Below, one piece after another: positions 1 to 8,577 of a stretch of 64,000 nucleotides of DNA. The notes beneath the pieces were generated by a model. The model ran no database searches. It was not told the origin of the DNA and saw nothing but the letters and a program-made list of their open reading frames with translations. The stretch lies in contig NZ_JASCIQ010000010.1 in the NCBI RefSeq assembly GCF_029968035.1, forward strand, positions 62,001 to 126,000, written 5' to 3'. Position numbers and translations under genes: made by a program. Numbering within the stretch: the first letter of the stretch is position 1; each line of letters opens with the position of its first letter. The stretch comes from Streptomyces cavernicola. Its GTDB lineage: Bacteria > Actinomycetota > Actinomycetes > Streptomycetales > Streptomycetaceae.

Positions 1-43
1 TCGGTTACGGGAACCGGCCTCGGTGCCCTCGTACTGCACCTCG

Positions 44-592
44 TCACCCGGCACGGTGCCTCCCGTTCGTCTGGTTCATCGAGCCCGTTCCTGTCAGGTC
101 GTCAAGCGCACCGTTCACGGCAGGCTCCGCCCGGTCGTCGTCCGTGGCGGTCCCTTCGGACTTGCGGTCCCGGTGTGCGCCCCGGGCGCCCGCGTCCCCG
201 GCCGGAGCCCAGGAGACGCCGAGCGCGCCGCCGATGAGCGCGAGCAGGAACCCGACGAGGAATCCGCCGATGTTGGACACCACCAGGGAGACCAGCGCCA
301 GCAGGATCGCGGCGACGCCCGCGAAGACGCGGGAGTGCGACTGATACCACATGGTGAGGCCGAGCACGATCAGCAGGACGCCGATGATCAACGAACCCGC
401 CCCGGCGGTGGTGGCCATGGCGAGCGTCAGGTTGCCGAGCTTGATGTTGCCGTACGGCAGATAGGCGATCGGCAGGCCGCCGAGGATCGTGAGGAGGCCC
501 GCCCAGAAGGGCCGGCCACCGCGCCAGGCCCGGAACTTCCTCCGGTGGATCTTGAGGAAGTGGTCGTTCGGCCCCTCTGTCACGGCGCTCAT
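44..592 (-). CDS. DUF6114 family membrane protein
   Basis: This is a 182-residue protein of unknown function resembling the DUF6114 family that usually accompanies DUF6230 genes in Streptomyces. Three to four hydrophobic segments follow a short basic N-terminus (FRAWRGGRPFWAGLLTILGG opens the first), and the charged, low-complexity C-terminal third is probably cytoplasmic. I chose the ATG at 592 because GGAG lies upstream of it and the family motif begins soon after; in-frame sequence further upstream looks like leader. It lies about 110 bp downstream of the DUF6230 gene on the same strand, so the two probably form an operon. The family assignment rests on remembered similarity and gene pairing, and no enzymatic motif is visible. 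Confidence 0.75.
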   Translation of the reverse strand: MSAVTEGPNDHFLKIHRRKFRAWRGGRPFWAGLLTILGGLPIAYLPYGNIKLGNLTLAMATTAGAGSLIIGVLLIVLGLTMWYQSHSRVFAGVAAILLALVSLVVSNIGGFLVGFLLALIGGALGVSWAPAGDAGARGAHRDRKSEGTATDDDRAEPAVNGALDDLTGTGSMNQTNGRHRAG

Positions 593-701
593 GGGACAAC
601 AGCTCCTTGGAACCGGCGGTACGTGAAATTCAGTGCGGATCTGCGGTGGCGGGCGGGGAGACATGCGCTCCGCGCCCGCCGAGCCAACCAGGGGCGAGTG
701 C

Positions 702-1337
702 TTAGAAGCACTCCTTCTTGCCCTTGTGCAGCTTCATGTGAAGACCGCTCAGCTTGAAGGTGCCGGCGCTGGTCGCCCAGGCCGTCTGCTCGATGTTGCT
801 GAGGATGGCGCGGTCGGCCTCCTGCGCGAAGCCGTTCGGGTTCGCCTGCTCCTTGCCGCCCTTCATGCCGGGGCCCTTGGTGGACTGCCCGGCGGCGACA
901 CCGATGTTGAGGCCGCGGAACTCCGCGTCGGCGTCGAGCTGAGCGACGTCGATGTAGAGGTTCTCGGCCTCGACGGGCTTGCTGCCTTCGCCGCCCGCCT
1001 TCAGCTGGAGCGTGACGTCGCCGAGGACCGGCACGTGCGACACCACGGACTGGCACATGTTGGTGATCGTGGCGTTCTTGAACGCCGAGACCGAGACGGG
1101 GTGGAGAGCCTTCTTGCCCTCCATGTCCACGCCGACGTCGACGCCGCCGTACTGGACCAGGCCCTTGCCGTCGAGCTGGTCGGCCGACACCTTGAACGAC
1201 TGACCCGACACACTGAACGATGCCGCGAGCGCGCCCTGACCGAGGGCGACGCCTATCGCGGCAGTCGCCGCGACGCTCGGCACCATGACCACGGCGAACC
1301 GCTTCCACCTGGTTCCGCCACGAGCCACGGATTCCAT
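702..1337 (-). CDS. DUF6230 family exported protein
   Basis: This is a 211-residue protein with an N-terminal membrane segment (about residues 15-38, VVMVPSVAATAAIGVALGQG) followed by a beta-rich extracytoplasmic domain. Two cysteines, one in NMCQSV and one near the C-terminus (KKECF), could form a disulfide. This architecture matches the DUF6230 family, sometimes annotated as cholesterol esterase without biochemical support, so that name should not be trusted. A GGAG-like ribosome binding site precedes the ATG at 1337. DUF6114 follows on the same strand. The 700-bp upstream gap carries three inverted repeats with TTAC/GTAA half-sites that could be operators. Confidence 0.78.
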   Translation of the reverse strand: MESVARGGTRWKRFAVVMVPSVAATAAIGVALGQGALAASFSVSGQSFKVSADQLDGKGLVQYGGVDVGVDMEGKKALHPVSVSAFKNATITNMCQSVVSHVPVLGDVTLQLKAGGEGSKPVEAENLYIDVAQLDADAEFRGLNIGVAAGQSTKGPGMKGGKEQANPNGFAQEADRAILSNIEQTAWATSAGTFKLSGLHMKLHKGKKECF

Positions 1338-1692
1338 GACTTTCCTCCTTCTCGGACGTACATCTCCGGCCCTGACTGCACCTCACGGCACAGGCGGGCA
1401 GGGATGGGAGAAGTGCTACGTCCTCGGGAAGGAGCGCCCGCGTCACAGGCGCGACTGCGCCCGAAGCACCGGCGATCACCCCCGAGCGACAACCACTGGT
1501 CGCGCCTGCACGCAACCTCTCGGACAGGCCCTGCCGTTCGGCAGAGACCCCCCTGTCCTCGACCGTCGGCGGCGCCTCCGGCCACTCGGTGGGGACCCAG
1601 GGGCCCGATGCCCCGAACTGGTCGTCGGGGAGGCGGGCATGGACCGAGCGTGGCCGATCGTGGTGCATTCGGAGCGCCTGCACAAGGGGGTT

Positions 1693-1710
1693 CGTTACCC
1701 GCTGGTAACG
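1693..1710. promoter_or_regulatory. Inverted repeat CGTTACC-N4-GGTAACG
   Basis: Two perfect 7-base arms (CGTTACC and GGTAACG) are separated by 4 bases. The form fits a dimeric repressor operator, but the regulator is unknown. Confidence 0.4.
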
Positions 1711-1824
1711 GCTGGATAACCAGGCCGCGACGGGGTGGCATCACCCGGCCACACTCGGTGCAGCCAACCCCGGGAACAGATCCGGAAATTGGCGAACGGA
1801 ATCGGACAGAACGGGCCGGTCGAT

Positions 1825-1837
1825 TTACTCCAAGTAA
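1825..1837. promoter_or_regulatory. Inverted repeat TTACT-N3-AGTAA
   Basis: A perfect 5-base inverted repeat lies in the AT-richer stretch upstream of the DUF6230 gene. Its TCCAAGTAA half also occurs in the palindrome upstream of icmA, read on the minus strand. Confidence 0.35.
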
Positions 1838-1849
1838 CAGCGGCCGCGA

Positions 1850-1866
1850 TTACCAAGTTTTGGTAA
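1850..1866. promoter_or_regulatory. Inverted repeat TTACCAA-GTT-TTGGTAA
   Basis: A perfect 7-base inverted repeat with a 3-base centre lies 25 bases from the 1825 repeat. The close spacing of the two suggests a regulatory region. Confidence 0.42.
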
Positions 1867-2034
1867 AACGCGGCCGCCGAATCGCTCTGTCGCCAAATTT
1901 TCACAAGTCCGCTGCGCGCCCGCTCGTTTAGCGCCAGGTCACCAACTGGCCCTCGGGCGAAGGCGGGCGTGACCGGTGAAGCGCGGCACAGGAAGCGTGA
2001 AGCAGCACCCGGGACGACGCCCGGGACGGTTCCG

Positions 2035-3003
2035 TCAGAACAGCGCGCGGGCGAGCGCCGAGCGCGCCGAGGCCACCCGCGGGTCCTCCGCTCCGACGAC
2101 CTCGAAGAGTTCGAGCAGTCGTACGCGCGCGGCGTTGCGGTCGTCGCCGAAGGTGCGCTTGACCGTGTCGACCAACCGCCCGAAGGCGTCCTCGACATGA
2201 CCGCCGACCAGGTCCAGGTCGGCCGCCGCGATCTGCGCCGCCACGTCGGCGGGCTTCTCGGCGGCGTCCTTGCGCACCTGCTGCGGGTCCAGGCCCTGGA
2301 CGCGCTGCAGCAGTTCGGCCTGGGCGAGGCCGAGCTCGGCCTCGGTGTTGCCCGGGTCGTCGGCCAGCACGTTCTTGTACGCCTGCACCGCGCCGCCCAA
2401 GTCGCCCGCGTCCAGGGCCTGTACGGCCGCTTCGAGCAGGGCGTCGTACGGGCCGGCCTGCTCCTCGGCGGGGGCCGCGTCCTCGGTGGCGTTCGGGTCG
2501 ACGGCGATGCCGGTGATGCCGAACCGCTCCTCGGCGACCTGGACGAGCTGGTCGATGGTCTGGCGGATCTGGGACTCGGGGGCCGCGCCCTGGAAGAGGG
2601 GCAGGGCCTGGCCTGCGACGACGGCGAAGACAGCCGGGATGCCCTGGATCCCGAACTGCTGCATCAGCATCTGGTTGGCGTCGACGTCGATCTTGGCGAG
2701 GAGGAAACGGCCGTTGTACTCGGCGGCGAGGCGTTCGAGCAGCGGGCCGAGCTGCTTGCACGGCTCGCACCACTCGGCCCAGAAGTCGAGGACGACCGGG
2801 ACCTCGGCGGAGCGCTGCAGGACGTCGTTCTCGAAGCCGGCCTCGTCGACGTCGATCACCAGGCTCGCGGGCGAGACGGCGCCGCCGCCGCCCTGCCGCG
2901 CGTTCTCCGCGCGGGTCTGCTCCGCCTTCGCCTTGGCCTCCTGGGCCGCCTTCACCGCGGCGAGGTCGACGACTCCGCTCATGGACATGTTCCGTGGCTG
3001 CAT
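2035..3003 (-). CDS. Thioredoxin-like protein with C-terminal TPR region (YbbN/CnoX type)
   Basis: This is a 322-residue cytoplasmic protein. Residues around 55-150 form a thioredoxin fold with the active-site motif WCEPC (in FWAEWCEPCKQLGPLLERL) and the cis-proline region GIQGIPAVF. The rest is alpha-helical with TPR-like repeats (ALLEAAVQALDAGDLGGAVQ, then AELGLAQAELLQRVQGLDP). This matches actinobacterial YbbN/CnoX-like chaperedoxins, which combine protein folding with thiol redox chemistry. The ATG at 3003 has GGAGG 8 bases upstream; a later ATG (MSMSGVV) is a weaker alternative. The gene diverges from a TetR regulator gene across a 378-bp gap. The CxxC pair suggests redox activity, whereas some CnoX proteins lack it. 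Confidence 0.88.
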   Translation of the reverse strand: MQPRNMSMSGVVDLAAVKAAQEAKAKAEQTRAENARQGGGGAVSPASLVIDVDEAGFENDVLQRSAEVPVVLDFWAEWCEPCKQLGPLLERLAAEYNGRFLLAKIDVDANQMLMQQFGIQGIPAVFAVVAGQALPLFQGAAPESQIRQTIDQLVQVAEERFGITGIAVDPNATEDAAPAEEQAGPYDALLEAAVQALDAGDLGGAVQAYKNVLADDPGNTEAELGLAQAELLQRVQGLDPQQVRKDAAEKPADVAAQIAAADLDLVGGHVEDAFGRLVDTVKRTFGDDRNAARVRLLELFEVVGAEDPRVASARSALARALF

Positions 3004-3381
3004 GAGTACATCCTCCCCCTTCCGCGCGCGGCTGTGAAAAGCGCTGTGCAAAGCCCTGCCGAATCGCGTGGAAGTCCGGCAGAATCCGCGAGACAGCGAC
3101 CTCGTGGACCGCGGCCCGCCCGCAGGCCCCCCGCCGGATTGCGAGGCGTACGGACAGGTCACGGTCCGGGTCCCGAGGAGGACCGGTACTGCAGCGGCGC
3201 GGGGTCCCCACCCCACACCTGTGGTTGCCGCCCGAGGGGCTCCCCGTCGAAGTCCCACGAGCTTTCGCTACGACTCGTAGCGTATATCTCAGCCAGTCCC
3301 CGCGCCCAGCCGTCGTCGGTGATCTGCCTCACGGAATCCGTGTGGGCCCCACCGGACTTACCGACGGGTATCGTCGGCCGC
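3004..3381. other. Divergent promoter region, thioredoxin gene / tetR
   Basis: The gap contains no convincing gene. It must hold promoters for both flanking genes, and it contains the 17-base palindrome at 3266-3282. Confidence 0.5.
3266..3282. promoter_or_regulatory. Palindrome CGCTACGA-C-TCGTAGCG, probable TetR operator
   Basis: Two perfect 8-base arms flank a single central base, about 100 bases before the tetR start codon. Size and symmetry are typical of TetR-family operators, so autoregulation by the adjacent regulator is the simplest reading. Confidence 0.55.
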
Positions 3382-4008
3382 ATGTGCCGCACACCCCCAC
3401 CCGCCGGGCGCAAGGGACGCCCCCGCAGCCTTGAGGCCGACGCCGCGATCCTGTCGGCGACCCGGGAGGCCCTGGTGGACCTGGGCTGGTCGAAGCTGAC
3501 GATGGGCGACGTGGCGGCGCGTGCGGGGGTCGCCAAGACGACCCTGTACCGGCGTTGGGCGGGCAAGAGCGAGCTGGTCGTGGACGCGGTGGCGGTGCTC
3601 TTCGACGAGCTGGAGCTGCCCGACCTCGGCAGCCTCGCGGCGGATGTGCGGGGCGTGGTCCTGCAGTTCGCGGCGCTGCTCGAACGGCCGGAGGCGCGTA
3701 CGGCGTTGATGGCGGTGGTCGCGGAGTCCACCCGCGACGAGGCGCTGCGCGCGCGGATCCGGCACGCGATAGTGGACCGCCAGAAGCGGCTGGTCCTGGA
3801 GGGCCGGCGCCGGGCCCAGGAGCGCGGTGAACTCCCTTACGAGGCCGACGAGTCCGCGGCCTCGCGCACGGCGGACCTGATCTTCGACGTGGTCGCGGGC
3901 GCGGTCGTCCACCGCTCCCTGGTCAGCGCGGAGCCGGTGGACGGGGAGTGGGCGCGCGCGTTCACAGGCTTGCTGCTCGGGGGGCTGACCGCACCGTCGC
4001 CCGGCTGA
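3382..4008 (+). CDS. TetR/AcrR family transcriptional regulator
   Basis: This is a 208-residue one-component regulator. The N-terminal HTH occupies about residues 15-60 (LTMGDVAARAGVAKTTLYRR, with WAGKSELV closing it). The C-terminal ligand-binding domain contains RTALMAVVAESTRDEALRAR, reminiscent of the TetR_C_16-like group. The ATG at 3382 lacks a clear Shine-Dalgarno sequence, and a TATCGT -10-like hexamer ends about 8 bases upstream, so the transcript may be leaderless. The 17-base palindrome upstream suggests autorepression. Its ligand and other targets are not evident; the divergent thioredoxin-like gene is one possible target. Confidence 0.88.
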   Translation: MCRTPPPAGRKGRPRSLEADAAILSATREALVDLGWSKLTMGDVAARAGVAKTTLYRRWAGKSELVVDAVAVLFDELELPDLGSLAADVRGVVLQFAALLERPEARTALMAVVAESTRDEALRARIRHAIVDRQKRLVLEGRRRAQERGELPYEADESAASRTADLIFDVVAGAVVHRSLVSAEPVDGEWARAFTGLLLGGLTAPSPG

Positions 4009-4390
4009 CCGCCGGTTTGGCCCCCTCCCCGCCCCTTCCCGGCTGTGCCCGATATGCGGCTGCCGCCGCGTGGCTGCCGTCAGCCACTGGGGGCCAGCCC
4101 CCAGACCCCCTCCCCCATCTCAAACGCCGGAGGGGCTGAATTTTGCGGGCTGGGGCTGCGACGAGTGCCCCGATAGGGGCGCGGGGAACTGCGCGACCAG
4201 CCACGACGGCGGCGCAGACGAAGAACGACCGGGTTCGGGGCGAAGCCCCGGTTCTTTCAGGGGCGCGGGGAACTGCGCGACCAGCCGCGACGGCGCAGCA
4301 GTCGAACGACAGCCGGGGGCGGGGGCGCAGCCCCCGGGAGCCGTCCGCTGAGGACTTCGGGAAGGGGCGGGGAGGGGAAAACCCCCCGCG
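4009..4390. repeat. Mosaic GC-rich repeat block 1 (convergent intergenic)
   Basis: The block fills the gap between the convergent tetR and hydrolase genes. It contains CAAACGCCGGAGGGGCTG near 4123, two copies of the core GGGGCGCGGGGAACTGCGCG (starting 4176 and 4260) each followed by ACCAGCC[A/G]CGACGG, hairpins such as CGGGGCGAAGCCCCG, and a terminal GACTTCGGGAAGGGGCGGGG near 4353. The left end carries the inverted counterpart CCCCGCCCCTTCCCG. Related blocks occur at 13.3, 29.2, 40.2, 46.5 and 54.7 kb. Confidence 0.85.
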
Positions 4391-5479
4391 TTACTGCCAG
4401 GCGCAGCTGCCCAGCGTGGCCTCGCCCTCCTCGACCAGCCGGTCCGCCTCCCGCGCAGGCAACAGCTCACTGTCCGACTCACGACACACCACCGTCCGAT
4501 CCCCGTGCCCCGCAAGATCCGCGAGGATCTGGTCCCAGTGCCGGTACTGGACGTCGTGCCCGGTGTCCGCATAGCGCCGTACGACCTCCTCGCCGGGCAG
4601 CGCCGCCCGCCACGCGTCGAGCGTCGACGGCGGCACCGTCGTGTCCTTCTCCCCCGCGTAGAGGAACGCCGGGGCCTTGAGCCCGGACAGGTCGGGACCG
4701 GGGCGGTCGCAGTAGAGCCGCTGCTCGTGCACCTGCGGAGCCACATCCCCTTGCTGCCCGCGCTGGTTGAAGGTCCGCGCCCCCTCCTCGTACGCGGTGT
4801 CGGCGAAGCCGGGGATGGACTTGGCGGGGCTGTCGTCGGGCATCGCCCACCACTTGCGCGGGTCCTTGACGACAGGCCCGAGCGCGTCGGCGAGCGCCTC
4901 GTCGGACAGGGCGCAGTATTCGGGCTTCGCGCCGTACGGGGGCAGCGCGGCGGCCAGGTGGAGCGCGCGGACGCGTTCGGGGGCGCGGGCGGCGAGCTCG
5001 GCCGCGTAGGGGCCGCCGCCGGAGATGGCGATGACGGAGACCTTCTCGACGTCGAGCCGGTCGAGCACGGCGAGTGCGTCGGAGACGAAGTCGGCCTTGC
5101 CGAGCGCCGGGTCGAACTCGGTGTCGCCGAAGCCGTTGCGCTCGACGGATATCAGGCGCAGGCCCATCGAGTCCCGGGTGGAGGCGAAGAAGTCGGTCAT
5201 GTGCTGGGCGCGGGCGGAGGTGCCCGTACCGCCGATGAAGAGGACCGGGCGGCCGTCGCGCGGGCCCGCGTCGGTGTAGTGCGCGGTCCGCCCGGAGGGC
5301 AGCTTCGCCGCGTGCACGTCGGGGCCGAGCGAGTCGAACTCGTCCTGCACCTCGGGCAGTCGGGGCGCGTCGGCGACGACGGGTCCCGAGCCGCCGACGA
5401 GGAGCGCGCCGACCACGGCCAGGGCCGAGGCGCCGAGTGCGGTGGCGGCGAAGTGCGTGTTGCGGCGGGGTGCGCTCAA
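4391..5479 (-). CDS. Exported alpha/beta hydrolase
   Basis: This is a 362-residue protein with an N-terminal signal peptide or anchor (about residues 9-36, AATALGASALAVVGALLVGG). The alpha/beta-hydrolase fold follows, with oxyanion region FIGGTGTSARA, a nucleophile elbow VIAISGGGPYA (Ser about residue 155) and a late RRYADTGHDVQYRHW giving the catalytic His. The elbow is A-x-S-x-G rather than G-x-S-x-G. The acid is probably the Asp in AGEKDTTVPP. The three late cysteines (YCD, VCRE, GSCAW) could form disulfides, fitting export. The substrate cannot be inferred. The gene is monocistronic and convergent with tetR across repeat block 1. Confidence 0.85.
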   Translation of the reverse strand: MSAPRRNTHFAATALGASALAVVGALLVGGSGPVVADAPRLPEVQDEFDSLGPDVHAAKLPSGRTAHYTDAGPRDGRPVLFIGGTGTSARAQHMTDFFASTRDSMGLRLISVERNGFGDTEFDPALGKADFVSDALAVLDRLDVEKVSVIAISGGGPYAAELAARAPERVRALHLAAALPPYGAKPEYCALSDEALADALGPVVKDPRKWWAMPDDSPAKSIPGFADTAYEEGARTFNQRGQQGDVAPQVHEQRLYCDRPGPDLSGLKAPAFLYAGEKDTTVPPSTLDAWRAALPGEEVVRRYADTGHDVQYRHWDQILADLAGHGDRTVVCRESDSELLPAREADRLVEEGEATLGSCAWQ

Positions 5480-5594
5480 GGTGTCCTCCGGGGAAGGTGC
5501 GTGTGCCGCGAACGCACCTACCCCGTCGAACGATCCGGAACCCTGCCTTCAGAACCCCGCGGATTCGGGCCCTTGAACCCCGAAGTCCCGGGCC

Positions 5595-7295
5595 CTAGAA
5601 CCCCGCGGGTTCCGTGTACACGCCCCACTCGTCCCGCAGCGCGTCGCAGATCTCGCCGAGGGTGGCCTCCGCGCGGACCGCGTCCAGCATCGGGCCGATC
5701 ATGTTGCCGCCGTCGCGGGCCGCCGCGAGCATCGCGTCGAGCGAGGCCCGCACCGCCGCGTCGTCCCGGCCGGCCTTGCGGCCGCCGAGGGCGCGCACCT
5801 GCTCACGCTCCACCTCGTGGCTGACCCGCAGGATCTCCAGGTCGCCGGTGACGGACGGGGTGTGGACGTTGACGCCGACGACCCGCTTCTCGCCCTTCTC
5901 CAGGGCCTGTTGGTACTGGAAGGCGGACTCGGCGATCTCGCCGGTGAACCAGCCGTCCTCGATGCCGCGCAGGATGCCGGAGGTGATCGGCCCGATCGGG
6001 TGCTGCCCGTCCGGGTGCGCCCGAAGTCCCCGCTCCTTGATCTGGTCGAAGATCTTCTCGGCATCGGCCTCGATGCGGTCGGTGAGCTGCTCCACGTACC
6101 ACGAACCGCCGAGCGGGTCCGCGACGTTGGCGACGCCGGTCTCCTCCATCAGGACCTGCTGCGTGCGCAGCGCGATCTCGGCGGCCTGCTCGCTCGGCAG
6201 CGCGAGGGTCTCGTCGAGGGCGTTGGTGTGCAGCGAGTTGGTGCCCCCGAGCACGGCGGAGAGGGCCTCGACGGCGGTGCGTACGACGTTGTTGTACGGC
6301 TGCTGCGCGGTCAGCGAGACGCCCGCGGTCTGGGTGTGGAAGCGGAGCCACTGCGCCTTGTCGGTCTGCGCGCCGTAGACCTCCTTCATCCAGCGGGCCC
6401 AAATGCGCCTGGCCGCACGGAACTTGGCGATCTCCTCGAAGAAATCGACGTGCGCGTCGAAGAAGAAGGAGAGGCCGGGCGCGAAGACGTCCACGTCCAG
6501 GCCGCGGGAGAGGCCGAGCTCCACGTAACCGAAGCCGTCCGCGAGCGTGTAGGCCAGCTCCTGCGCGGCCGTCGCCCCGGCCTCGCGGATGTGGTAGCCG
6601 GAGACGGAGAGCGGCTTGTACGCGGGGATCTCGCGGGCGCAGTGCTCCATCAGGTCGCCGATGAGGCGGAGATGGGGCTCGGGCTCGAAGAGCCACTCCT
6701 TCTGCGCGATGTACTCCTTGAAGATGTCGGTCTGCAGCGTGCCGTTGAGCGCGGCCGGGTCGACGCCCTGGCGCTCGGCGGCGACGAGGTACATGCAGAA
6801 GACCGGCACGGCGGGCCCGGAGATCGTCATCGAGGTCGTCACGTCGCCGAGCGGGATGTCCTTGAACAGGACCTCCATGTCGGCGGCGGAGTCGATGGCG
6901 ACGCCGCAGTGGCCGACCTCGCCGAGCGAGCGCGGGTCGTCGGAGTCGCGGCCCATCAGCGTCGGCATGTCGAAGGCGACACTCAGTCCCCCGCCTCCGT
7001 TGGCGAGGATCATCTTGTACCGCTCGTTGGTCTGCTCGGCGTTGCCGAACCCGGCGAACTGCCGGATCGTCCACGTCCTGCCCCGGTACCCGGTGGCGTG
7101 CAGCCCTCGGGTGTACGGGTACTCGCCGGGCCAGCCGATCCGCTCGAACCCCTCGTACACATCCCCGGGCCGCGGTCCGTAGACCGGCTCGACCGGGTCA
7201 CCGGAGAGCGTGCTGAAGTCGGCGTCACGCTTGCGTGCGGCGTCATAGCGGGCCTGCCAGCGGCGGCGGCCGTCCTCGATGGCGTCAGCGTCCAT
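5595..7295 (-). CDS. icmA: Isobutyryl-CoA mutase large subunit IcmA
   Basis: This 566-residue protein is the TIM-barrel subunit of the adenosylcobalamin-dependent mutase that interconverts isobutyryl-CoA and n-butyryl-CoA, linking valine catabolism with butyrate and polyketide precursors. Mutase signatures include [52 protein letters not shown] and [13 protein letters not shown]. It lacks the C-terminal B12-binding DxHxxG domain and has the length of known IcmA, so a separate small subunit (IcmB) must be encoded outside this window. Methylmalonyl-CoA mutase large subunits are longer. Start ATG 7295 has only a weak ribosome binding site; a near-perfect 24-base palindrome ends 8 bases upstream. 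MeaB and a PduO adenosyltransferase in the window would support its cofactor. Confidence 0.93.
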   Translation of the reverse strand: MDADAIEDGRRRWQARYDAARKRDADFSTLSGDPVEPVYGPRPGDVYEGFERIGWPGEYPYTRGLHATGYRGRTWTIRQFAGFGNAEQTNERYKMILANGGGGLSVAFDMPTLMGRDSDDPRSLGEVGHCGVAIDSAADMEVLFKDIPLGDVTTSMTISGPAVPVFCMYLVAAERQGVDPAALNGTLQTDIFKEYIAQKEWLFEPEPHLRLIGDLMEHCAREIPAYKPLSVSGYHIREAGATAAQELAYTLADGFGYVELGLSRGLDVDVFAPGLSFFFDAHVDFFEEIAKFRAARRIWARWMKEVYGAQTDKAQWLRFHTQTAGVSLTAQQPYNNVVRTAVEALSAVLGGTNSLHTNALDETLALPSEQAAEIALRTQQVLMEETGVANVADPLGGSWYVEQLTDRIEADAEKIFDQIKERGLRAHPDGQHPIGPITSGILRGIEDGWFTGEIAESAFQYQQALEKGEKRVVGVNVHTPSVTGDLEILRVSHEVEREQVRALGGRKAGRDDAAVRASLDAMLAAARDGGNMIGPMLDAVRAEATLGEICDALRDEWGVYTEPAGF

Positions 7296-7302
7296 GCTGC
7301 CA

Positions 7303-7326
7303 ATTTACTTGGACGTCCTAGTAAAT
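7303..7326. promoter_or_regulatory. 24-base palindrome immediately upstream of icmA
   Basis: The arms ATTTACT and AGTAAAT surround the self-complementary centre GGACGTCC; the only mismatch is the T/T pair flanking the centre. The site spans positions -8 to -31 relative to the icmA start codon, where it would overlap a promoter or initiation region. It is a strong candidate operator. Confidence 0.6.
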
Positions 7327-7413
7327 GTCGATGGCAGTCGACCGCGAGTCCCTCCCGACACCCCACCGCACCCTCTCCGACCAGCGAGAAGGCCATTCGT
7401 CCGATCTTTGCGA

Positions 7414-8484
7414 TCAGGCCCGCAGCGCCGCCAGATGCGCGTGGCGCACCTCCGCCGTCTGCCCCTGCACCACCAGGAAGAGCCCCTCGCGGGCGAGCCG
7501 CTGCGCCGGGGCGGAGAGGCCGAAGGCCCGGCCGCCACCGACCACGATCGCCGCCGTGGTCGCCGCCCGCATCAGGTCGTACGCCCGCGTCTTGACCGCG
7601 AGCCGCGCCTCCAGGTCCTGGTCCGCCGGCACCTCGTCGACCAGGGCGTACGCGTCCCTGCGCGCGGCGTCGAGGCGCTCGCGCAGGACGCCCGCCGTGT
7701 CCTTCGCCTCCCCGTCGCCCGCGTCGCCCGCGGCGTCGAGCAGGTCGAGGGCGGCGCGGGCGACGCCGAAGACGGCCGGGTTGGTGTTGGTGTTCTTCGG
7801 GCGGTCGACGGCGGCCCACTCCTCGTACGGCTGCCGGGTCACGAGGGCCTCGGGCGGCACCGTCAGACCGTCCAGGACCAGGCCGACGGTGCGGGCGCCG
7901 GTGAGCGCGGCCAGCTGCAGCGGCGCCGTCGGCTTCAGGCCCGGCTGCTCGCGGGGTTCGGCGAGGACGAAGACGACCTCGCCGCCCTCGGTGGCGGCGC
8001 CGAGCAGGAACACGTCGTTCAGGCCCCAGCCGGTGTACCAGGGCACCCGCCCGTCGAAGCGCCAGGAGCCGTCGGGCAGTTCGGTGGCGCGGACCGGGAG
8101 CTTCGGGAAGGCGCGCAGGTGCGAGAAGGCGATCCCGGCGAGCGCCGCACCCTCGGACAGCGGCCGCAGCCACTGCTCCCTGGCCGCCTCCGCGCCCGCC
8201 ATGAGGGTGCGTACGGGGGTGTGGTGCTGGGCCTGGACGAAGAACGTGGCGCAGCAGGCTCCCGCGAGCAGCTCCGCGACCTCCCGCCCGACGGCTGCGG
8301 GCGCGCCCGAACCCCCGTACTCCACCGGCGCGTTGACGCCGAGCACCCCCGAGGCCTTGACCGCGTCGATCGCCCCGACGGTGACGCCCTCGCGGTCGTG
8401 CCGCTCGGCGGCGGGCCCGAGGACGTCGGTGGCGAGCCGCCGGGCGGCTTCGACCAGGGGGTGGTTCAGGTGGGCGCCGGCCAT
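7414..8484 (-). CDS. Acyl-CoA dehydrogenase family protein
   Basis: This is a 356-residue flavoprotein of the acyl-CoA dehydrogenase superfamily, transcribed toward icmA. The N-terminal helical domain (HPLVEAARRLATDVLGPAAE), the beta-domain (GIAFSHLRAF, SWRFDGRVPWYTGWGLNDVF) and a C-terminal FAD-binding helical region with VVGGGRAF are visible. It looks like the divergent group that includes acyl-CoA dehydrogenase-related hydroxylases: the C-terminal domain is short and no obvious catalytic Glu stands out, so the substrate is uncertain. ATG 8484 follows GAGGAG with suitable spacing. Its leader contains a 35-base hairpin and the region just upstream contains a MITE. Confidence 0.82.
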   Translation of the reverse strand: MAGAHLNHPLVEAARRLATDVLGPAAERHDREGVTVGAIDAVKASGVLGVNAPVEYGGSGAPAAVGREVAELLAGACCATFFVQAQHHTPVRTLMAGAEAAREQWLRPLSEGAALAGIAFSHLRAFPKLPVRATELPDGSWRFDGRVPWYTGWGLNDVFLLGAATEGGEVVFVLAEPREQPGLKPTAPLQLAALTGARTVGLVLDGLTVPPEALVTRQPYEEWAAVDRPKNTNTNPAVFGVARAALDLLDAAGDAGDGEAKDTAGVLRERLDAARRDAYALVDEVPADQDLEARLAVKTRAYDLMRAATTAAIVVGGGRAFGLSAPAQRLAREGLFLVVQGQTAEVRHAHLAALRA

Positions 8485-8520
8485 GCGTCGTACTCCTCGG
8501 GTTCGCGGTGTCGAAGCAGA

Positions 8521-8555
8521 AGACGCGCAGGTCCGCGATGCGGACGTGCGCGTCT
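8521..8555 (-). promoter_or_regulatory. Long hairpin in the leader of the acyl-CoA dehydrogenase gene
   Basis: AGACGCGCAGGTCCGC pairs with GCGGACGTGCGCGTCT around a 3-base loop: a 16-base stem with one mismatch, 37 bases upstream of the start codon. It could be an attenuator, a protein-binding site or the terminator of a lost upstream gene. Confidence 0.5.
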
Positions 8556-8577
8556 CAAGTTTCGGGGCGGGCGCTAG

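Larger units (their letters stand above)
1338..2034. other. Long intergenic region with probable promoter of the DUF6230 operon
   Basis: I find no convincing gene in these roughly 700 bases. The part around 1780-1930 is clearly less GC-rich than its surroundings, as expected for a promoter, and it contains two inverted repeats; a third lies at 1693-1710. Transcription toward the DUF6230 gene would give a leader of several hundred bases if it starts near 1850. Confidence 0.5.
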
